DNA from: Syngnathus acus
Taxonomy: Eukaryota; Chordata; Actinopteri; Syngnathiformes; Syngnathidae
Assembly: GCF_901709675.1 (NCBI RefSeq)
Contig: NC_051091.1
Span: forward strand, 3,568,967-3,632,966
DNA: 64,000 bases
Direction: 5' to 3'
Within the stretch, counting starts at the first letter, position 1, and every line of letters begins with the position of its first letter. The position numbers and the translations under genes are program-made. The notes under the pieces were generated by a model. That model was not told the DNA's origin and searched no databases. It worked only from the letters and a program-made list of their open reading frames with translations. Of this stretch, positions 42,401 through 51,400 are shown one piece after another.

Positions 42401-45400
42401 GTTTGTTTAACCTGCGCAGCCATCCACACAGCATGGACCAAAAAGGTCTTGTCACCGGAGAAATCTGTAAATAGACGAAGCAGTCTCCGAATGAAATGTC
42501 TGAACACAATAAAGGACAGTGTGGACTTAATTCACCCGCCGTTTGTTCTTGAAAAGATCCTCGCTTGACTTTCTTTGTCCGTCCTGTTTTGCTGCAGATT
42601 ACTCTTTAATATGCACATTTTTGTGCAGCTGTAGCGTAACACCCTTAGCGCACTTGTTCATATCAGAGCGTTGTCTCCGTTCCAAATGGGATCATCTCAG
42701 TGTGAAAGAAAGATTAGTAGGACGAGAGCGCCAGCTATGACTCTCCGCTGATCCCAGCCCCGGGCGCAACAGTACCACTAATGTGAGCATAGAATTCCTT
42801 TTCATGGTGCACTGGATGAAAGTTTTAGCCGTGCACCCGCACAAGCGAGTCCTCCACTAATTAAGAATGATTGCAAAATTCACACCGATACCTTATAGTT
42901 TGCCCTTGGCAACTTTTTGTCGGTCCTAAGTGAATTATTGTAAGATTTCTGTCCAAAAAAATACAAGTGTTTTATTTTCCCATCCCTACAAGTCTATTCT
43001 TGCAATTGATTGGCTAAAGAAGAAATTAAAACCATCCATCCTGTATGATTGTCGGGATATTATCAACATGACCAAAATCTTCACATCCCCATCCATTGCT
43101 ATGAATTCAAACATGATTAGGAATCGCTGCGGTTGTCTCTACTGCACATTTATCTCTGGTTGGCAAAATAGCACCGTGGGGAAACCGCAGGACCGATGCC
43201 AGGGCTGGCTTATGCAGCCAGACGAGTCGTCCCCACTCACGGAGTCGGACAGTGTGTCACAACACATTGGATGCTCCACTGGGTGAAGTTTGTCTGGAGA
43301 GCTCCAACAGCAATATTTATCTGATTTATTTGGTTCCCCTGGCTTTGGATTCATGTTGATAGAAAATGCACAGAGAATGGATTGTTTGTTTTTGATGGAT
43401 TACTGTGGTAGAATCCACAATCCACCGTGTGGGCCTATTTTATTTTCCGAGAAAACACTAACAGGGAAGAGGTCCATACATGTTCTCTAACCCATTGGCA
43501 GACTTATGAACTGTATGCTGAGAAAGCACAATGGCTTCAAGATCAAATACAAAAACTCCTATTATAAAAAGGTACATTTTTGCGTCATAATAAGAGGATT
43601 TAAAACAATACTTGTAATGTTGTGAGTTTGTGGTTGGAGTCCAACAGTGTTGTGACACTTTGCTGAACATTGTTGTTTTTTAAACATTGTTGTTGTTGTA
43701 TTTCATTAAAAAGGAGAAAATAAAAACTGGAATTAAATACACATCCCTGGTTAGATTATGATCTTAGAAATACATTTCAGCATTATTTAGTACAGTTGTG
43801 CAACTACAATAAACTAAGTCTATAATTTCTCAAAGCTAAGTAATATTTTTGTGTGAAGGCAGAATTCCTCTCTTGTATTGAATCTTTTAAAACTGGTGGA
43901 TTTTCAGTCATAAAAAATGCCATCGCTAATATTTGTCAGTGTCAAACATATCTGTTGCAAAAGTGGTCATGTCATGATATATGTTAAACCCTCATCACAC
44001 AAATTAGACGGCCATCCGCTTAAATGATTGGACACGAGCCCCAAGCCGTAAGTTAGCCTTCGTCATGAATCTACAATGAGCGACTGTTGAATAAACATGA
44101 GGAGGCGTATATAGCCCAACGCTGGCTCCGGCCACGGGTAGTTCAGCAGAGGGCTGAGAGGGAGCATGTGAGGTGAGGTGAGGGGAGGGGGAGTGTGTGA
44201 GAGACAGAGGGGTGAGACGGCCACAAGCTGGGAGACTACAGCCTTGTCAGTCAAACAGAGAGGGAATCATTCCAAAAGGAGGAGGAAGACATCTCCACTG
44301 CCCGAGCGGCCGCAGGGGGAGCCTGCACGGTGTGAGCTCCTCCACCATGGGATGCAGTCTCTGCACCCTGCAGAAGCCGGAGGAACATTATAAACTCCTC
44401 TATGAAGTCTGCCAGGTACTGTAACCGAGCTTATTCAGTGAGAGCTTGAAAGGTTCGCACAAGTTGCTTCTTTGCACTTTTGTTTTGACACCAGCCCGAA
44501 GCAGTAACTTGTTAAACGGGTCGCAAAAATCAAGTGGAGTTGCTGTCGCAGCTGAGCAGCCTGAACTCTGGCTCCAGGGGTCACTGTGAGGTGGCGTGCT
44601 TTGCTTAAAGGGAGAGGATGATGAAGAGGTGACAGCTTTCTCAATGTGTCCGCTAGTGTGCACCCACCTCCTCATTGTCACTCCACTGCTGAGTCGGTGT
44701 GTTCTGCCTTTAACCCCGGGTTGACTTTTACTAAAGTTTATATTCAACACCAGGCTGCTTGTTTTTTATTTTTGCCTGCAACTAAAATGAAACAGAAAGC
44801 TTGTCGGTGTATTTTTTAACAAAGTCCCTGAACACAAGCTTTAACATATGTCCTCCAACTGTCATTTATTTATAATGTTGACATAAATTCTAAGTTTTGG
44901 GTAAGCGAGGGCATGACTTTAATGTGTCCTAAAAGTATCTTTGACCTTGTTGCCTAAGCAACGGCTAGCATATCGCTGATGTCGCTCGTTGCTGAAAGCA
45001 AAGTGCTTATTTTTGTGTACACGGGGACTCCAGTCCAAATATTATCAAGCTCTATTAAATAGTGCTCACAGCGTTCAAGGGAACTGTTTTCCCTTTTCAT
45101 AATGACCATAAAAACTCCGAGCCTTATCGCGCAGCGGGGCTCCTTTTTAAACTTGACCCTTCTGGCAGCAGGGAAGCCCTCTGTTCTCTCTTCAAAGCAC
45201 AAGGTAAGTGCCATGTGGAGATGTAAGTTTACCCGCTTTGTCAGGGACTTTCCGGTGCAGGTCTTAGAAACTCAGTCTGACAGTCCAAGTGATCTTAATT
45301 TATCCAAAAGCACCCTGTCATGGCTGTGGCGCCGTGCCGAGGACCCCGGAGCTTAATTAGAGCCCTCGGTACAAGATGTCTATTGAGGTTCTGATCCACC

Positions 45401-48400
45401 CTTAAGTGAGTCCGACGATTGTTTGTCTGCTAAGTCCTTTGCTTTCTTCTCAAATCTACGCAGCCAACTCCCATGCTCCCCATTTTTAACCAGAAACGAT
45501 TGATCTGCCTCCTATTTGCGGCTTCCCAGGTGCCAGTGCCTAATTATCTGCATTTCTGAGTGAAAGTCGACAAAGATGTCTTACCAAGAAGCCACTTTGC
45601 CAGATGATCTCAGTGTGACTTCTTTTTGCTTGGCAAACGTCTCAGTTTGTACAAGTCACGGTCGACCATCTGCCTGGCTGCCCCGCCACCAGACAGCACT
45701 GCCATCAAAGCGGCTACCAAAACACACACGACTCTGTAATGAGGCTTGACACCAACGGTGTCGAGTGACAAAGACGGGATCGTAAGCCTCGACGCTGCGC
45801 TTCTGAAGCCTGACATGGTGGGCTTTTAATAACAGCTCACATCAGCCCCGTTGTGCCGTCGCATCTGTTAAACGCTGGAGCAGGTGGCTGTTGCCACAGG
45901 GGACTGCTCATGGGATTGCATAGACTCGGTTTGTCCAACGCAAATGATATCAAGAATTACAGTCCCAACAGATACATAGAACAACATCAATCTATATCTT
46001 GTGCAAGAGCTTTTCACTTCAATAGTATGACAAGACTTGACGAGTTTTTATTCTTCTTTCGTCACAGGAGCTGGAATTGTTTAGAGTTAGGGGTATGCTG
46101 TTCACATTTAAAACCAGATCATTTCTTGAAGCACAGATTAGGAAGATCCTCATCTGTTTATTGTGATACGAATTTACTACGACCGCTTGGAATCATTACC
46201 TCGGTCAAATCGGATCTAATTAGTGCCATTCAGAAAACCTCAGGTTTCCATAGAAACTTGTTTAGGATACACACCTTGACATACCCGTACATATACTTTG
46301 GTGCATTCCACTGAGATATACACTCTTTGTGTAAGAGAGAAATACATGTCTGGATCTTTCCGGGCCAGTCGAACGGCGTGACGCTCGTATCAGCGACCCC
46401 CGTTGACAATTAGTTTTCGTTGCGTGGTGTTAAATTTCATCTCGCCGCAGTTTACCGTGCTGGGCCAACCCATCAGACTCCCACCTCGTCGACAAATGGT
46501 ATTCTGTAACCCGCCCAACACGCTGGGGTTTACAAGTGTGCTAGATGGATACCAGTCTGGTGAAAAGAGGTTGATGTTTGTCACCCAGCGCCTTCAACAG
46601 TGAATTCCCCAAACCACAGCTGTGTGGATTCCTCACTGACCACAAGCAAAACAGACGTGATTTAGAACTAATTAGTATTCCTTTAAGTAATGCTTTTCTC
46701 TTGTCATTAAATGGATTTAACAGAGACCTCTCTCAGAGGATGCACCGGGGCTTGTCGAAGTCAGTTCTGCATGACAGTCACGGTTCGTTATGTCAACACG
46801 GACAATGACTCAAGTTCATCCGCTAAGGCAAATTGGACCCGGGATTAACAGAAGGGCAATCAGTGAAACAAAACATTTGACTTTGCATGTTTTTGTTGTA
46901 AAAGGGGATTCTCAAGATGTTCAACTGAGATCCCCCGAGTGACGAAGTGTTGTGTGTTTTTTCCCAGTGTGCCGCAAAGGGCCACTCGGTGTCAGAGGTG
47001 AGAGTGGTGAATAGAGGCTGTGGGGACCCCCTCCACAGCTGGGAGGAGACTTCCCCCAATGGGGAGCACTGGAGCAGAATGCTCTGGGCTTAACAGAAGA
47101 AGGGGGCTAAAGGCTTTGTCTCTGGTTCACTGCTTTCAAGTCGCCCCGGGATTCCTGGCAACCAGGTTGACTGCTGGAAACGACACGCAGCATGAAGAAA
47201 ACACAAAGAAGCTTGTATTTCTCAGCTGATGTGCAACACCGTGGCTCGCTGTGGGGCGCAAATGACTATTGCAAATATTGTCTGATTTGGGGATAGGTAG
47301 TTTATGTATCGCAAAACGACAGCTGTATATTTTTGCATGTTTGTTACGTTTGTGTTCAGTGATATGAAAAGTCACTCAATTGCACATTAAAAATGTTAGC
47401 GATGTTTTGACGTTGAGGAATTAGACGTTTAAGTCTGTGTGAGATGATCCAATTATCCTTGAAACTCGGGATTAACATTAATCCGTGTTGCTTGTTGGTT
47501 GGCACATATCCTCTCCCTGATTACTTGTGTTATATTCCTCATTCCTCTTAAGGCTTAAACATGCACAAAAGCAAAGGGGTTTGTGTTTGCCCTTCACAGA
47601 AAAATAAATATTCTGTTATTATTCCAGAAATGTTTCATCCTCATAAAGTGACATGCAAGAGATAGTGAACGTTTATGGCAGATTTATGGACCTTGAAGAT
47701 TTATGGTAAACCAATTGACCTGCAGCACCACATCCTTTTGCTCAAAAGTAACCAAACTCTAAGGACGTTTGTTGGGTATTTGACACGAATACAAGTTTGC
47801 AATTTGTTGCTATCAGATTTTGAGGGTCTGTGCGCACTTTGGTAGCACACACGTTTTATGGCCCCGATATTGATTGTTGAAGAGTCAGTGGTATACATTG
47901 CCAGTCAACCTAGATGGTCTTCAGCTTCCCCGTGAACATAAGCAAGATACGTGTTGAAGATGGATGAATGATTTCTTGTGCTACTTTAATGGGGATTTTG
48001 ATTTCCTGTCCTCACCTCTCTCTTCTCAGGTCAATGGCAGAGACGTCTCGAAAGTGACCCATGACCAAGCAGTGGAGGCTTTCCGTACAGCCAAGGATCC
48101 CATTATGGTCCAAGTTTTGCGCCGGGCCCCTCTGCCCAAACTGGTCTCTTCCCCCACCGCTGACAACCACCTGTCAGATATCAGCACCCAGACTGAAATC
48201 ACCCTTCAACACATTATGCCGCTTGCCAATTTGCCAGCAACTTCACCGCCCGGGACTGTGCTCCAAGGGTACCTCCTTACTGAGGAGTAAGCATAGACCA
48301 ACTAATAATTCATCTTTGGAATGTTTATTTGCTCTGCGTACTTTGATTGGTGTACACGGTGTGTAGCTCGCTAACTTCATGATTTCCGTCTATTTTGGAT

Positions 48401-51400
48401 CGAAATGATCTCGCAGCTTTGCTTTTAAATAATGAATGGTATTTCACTACATCTTCATCATCCACATTCTTTCTGTATTTTGGCCAGAGAAATAACGGCC
48501 GCGTTATGTTTAGGAGGAGGGAAATTGCTCCGACACAGATAAACCTTTCACGCCTGCAGTCAATTGGGAGCATGACACCTCATTGCAATTCCGTGATCAC
48601 ACTAGATGTGTTTTACGCTTGCGTACCTGTCGCAGGAGCCGGCAACTCCCACAGGGCACACAGGCAAATTAAACCGAGAGTTGCTAGTGGATATTTGCAT
48701 ATTGCCTTTGTTTTTTTTTCTGTGTCTGCCATTTAAACTTAGAGAGTGTGGCTGAATTTAACTCTCGTGGGCAGAAGCCATCCGCCAGAATTAATACATT
48801 TCATTTCTTTAATTGATATCCTCAAATTAATCATAGAGCATGTTAATTTGGCTTCTGGGTAGCACTTCAGTTCAAAATTTCTCTAGGGTATGTAGATAAA
48901 GTTCATTTTACTTTTCAAGTATTCCTGTTTTAAATGTGTCCTTCATTCTGACTTATCAGGCGTCCTTCTGGCCATGAGTACTTTGACCCCAATGAGTTCC
49001 TGGATGGGATTAATCACGACATAGAACGTGAAGAGTTAGAATATGAGGTAAGTTAGAATTACTTTTCCTCTCTTTTGAATGCATAATGTCCATAATGTAA
49101 TGAGCGACTGGTCTTACAACAGTTTAGGGGGTTGAACCTTCACAAATGTGTGTCCTTCCCCGGATAACAAAGCTACCGTATTTTCCGCACTATAAGGCGC
49201 ACCTAAAAACCTCCAATTTTCTCAAAAACCGACAGTGCGCCTTATAATCCGTTGCGCCTTATATATGGACCAATATTGAGCCACTACAGCAGGCGTGTCC
49301 AAATATATGGATTTATATATGGACGAAGTTTTAAAATGGGCCATTCATTGAAGGTGCGCCTTATAATCCGGTGCGCCTTATATATGGACAACGTTTTAAA
49401 ATGGGCCATTCATTGAAGGTGCGCTTTATAATCCAGTGCGCCTTATAGTGCGGAAAATACAGTACAAACTGTACCTGTAACAATTAGAATACCAATGTTG
49501 AAGCGACGCTACATCTGCCTGCTGGTCACTACATTATTTCTCATTCTGTCAGGGCCTCTTAGAAATGAAAAAGCTCCCCAGCAGCTGCCTAGTGATTGAT
49601 ACGTTATTCCTCAGTGATTTCATTTCAGATTCGACCGCCATTCTAAACAAGCGTCAAAACAAATGATTTATTCATCCCCCAAAAAATGAATGTGTCTATG
49701 TAGATATTTGACACAAAGATGTGCTGTATGTGTCTCAACAGGAGGTGGATCTATACAGAGCCAACATTCAAGACAAGCTAGGCTTGACCATCTGTTACAG
49801 GACTGACGATGAAGATGAAGCTGGGATCTACATTAGTGAGGTACACTTGGATTATTCTAAATGGTTGTTTGTCAATATGGGCCCAGCGATTGTGAGGTAT
49901 ATGTTTTTCATGTGTTCTTTAGATTGATCCAAACAGCATTGCCGCTCAAGATGGCAGAATTCGAGAAGGTGACAAAATCGTCCAGGTGAGAGCTCACGTT
50001 CTAGGCTTATTCGTGTTTGGCATCTCTGACAGATGCTTTGAATTGAAAAGAGTTTAAGATCAGGGGATGCTTTGAGAATAATTGTCAATTTGTTTGTCTA
50101 TGTGAAGCCCTTTGAGACTGTTTGTGATTTAGGGCTATATAAATAAACTTGACTTGACTTCTTTCCCTGAAGATCAATGGCATCGACATCCAAAACCGTG
50201 AAGATGCAGTCGTGCTTCTGACCAGTGAAGGCAACCAGAATATATCTCTATTAGTTGCCAGACCACAGATCCAGGTATTAAGGATCATTAGAGATGCTAT
50301 ATGCAACGTTTTGGTCTTTGAAGACCATTTAGTCGATTTCTGAACCAAAGTTGTGCATCTGATGAATGTTTACATTTGGTAACGTCTCCCTACTTTGATT
50401 CAGCTGGATGAGGGCTGGCTGGATGACGACAGGAATGACTTCCTGGATGAGCTCCACATGGACATGCTGGAGCAGCAGCACCATCAGGCCATGCAGTTCA
50501 CTGCCAGCATGCTGCAGCAGGTGCTTCTGTCACACACACAGACTTAAGTGTGGAGATCGATTAATCAGCAATATGATCTATACCCATTTTTTACTTTGCT
50601 GGAGCCAACCAGAACTAAATGGTGCAGATGTTCAACTTTCAACTGACATAGGTGTGTTTTTTGCAGAAGAAGCATGAGGAAGATGGCGGCACCACTGACA
50701 CAGCCACACTTCTCTCCAATCACCACGAAAAGGACAGCGGAGTCGGCCGTACCGACGAGAGCACACGCAACGATGAGAGTTCCGAGCAGGAGAACATGGC
50801 TGACGACCACACAACAGCATCCAACACTCTGAGCAGCTGCAGGAAGCTCGCCTACAGCCAGGACACCCTTGGCAGCGCCGACCTGCCTTTCAGCGGCGAG
50901 TCGTTCATCTCAGCAGACTACGCCGACACCGACTTTCTCGGTATCCCCGCGGATGAATGCGAGCGCTTCCGAGAACTCCTAGAGCTCAAGTGCCAAATGA
51001 GGAATGGAGGAATCCAGGGCGTGTATAGCCAAGGTGGCGGGGCAGAAGGCCAAGACCAAGAGGTGGTGGACAAAGAGCTGGAGCTACTCAATGAGGAGCT
51101 GCGTAACATCGAGCTAGAGTGCCTTAATATCGTCCGTGCCCACAAGATGCAGCAGCTTCGGGAGCAGTGTCGCGAATCCTGGATGCTCCACAACAGCGGC
51201 TTCCGGAACTACAACACGAGCATAGACGCACGGCGCCATGAGCTCTCGGACATTACGGAGATGCCGGAGAAATCTGACAAAGACAGCTCCAGTGCCTACA
51301 ATACCGGCGAGAGCTGCCGCAGCACCCCTCTTACGTTGGAGTTGTCGCCAGACAACTCTCTGCGTCGTGGGCCCGAGAACCAAGCTGGGCCGTCGAGCTC

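Noticed and set aside
44178-44393. GTG-started open frame overlapping the alternative first exon
   Set aside because: Non-ATG start in what looks like a 5' UTR; the overlapping ATG frame at 44347 has strong Kozak context and joins exon 4 in phase.
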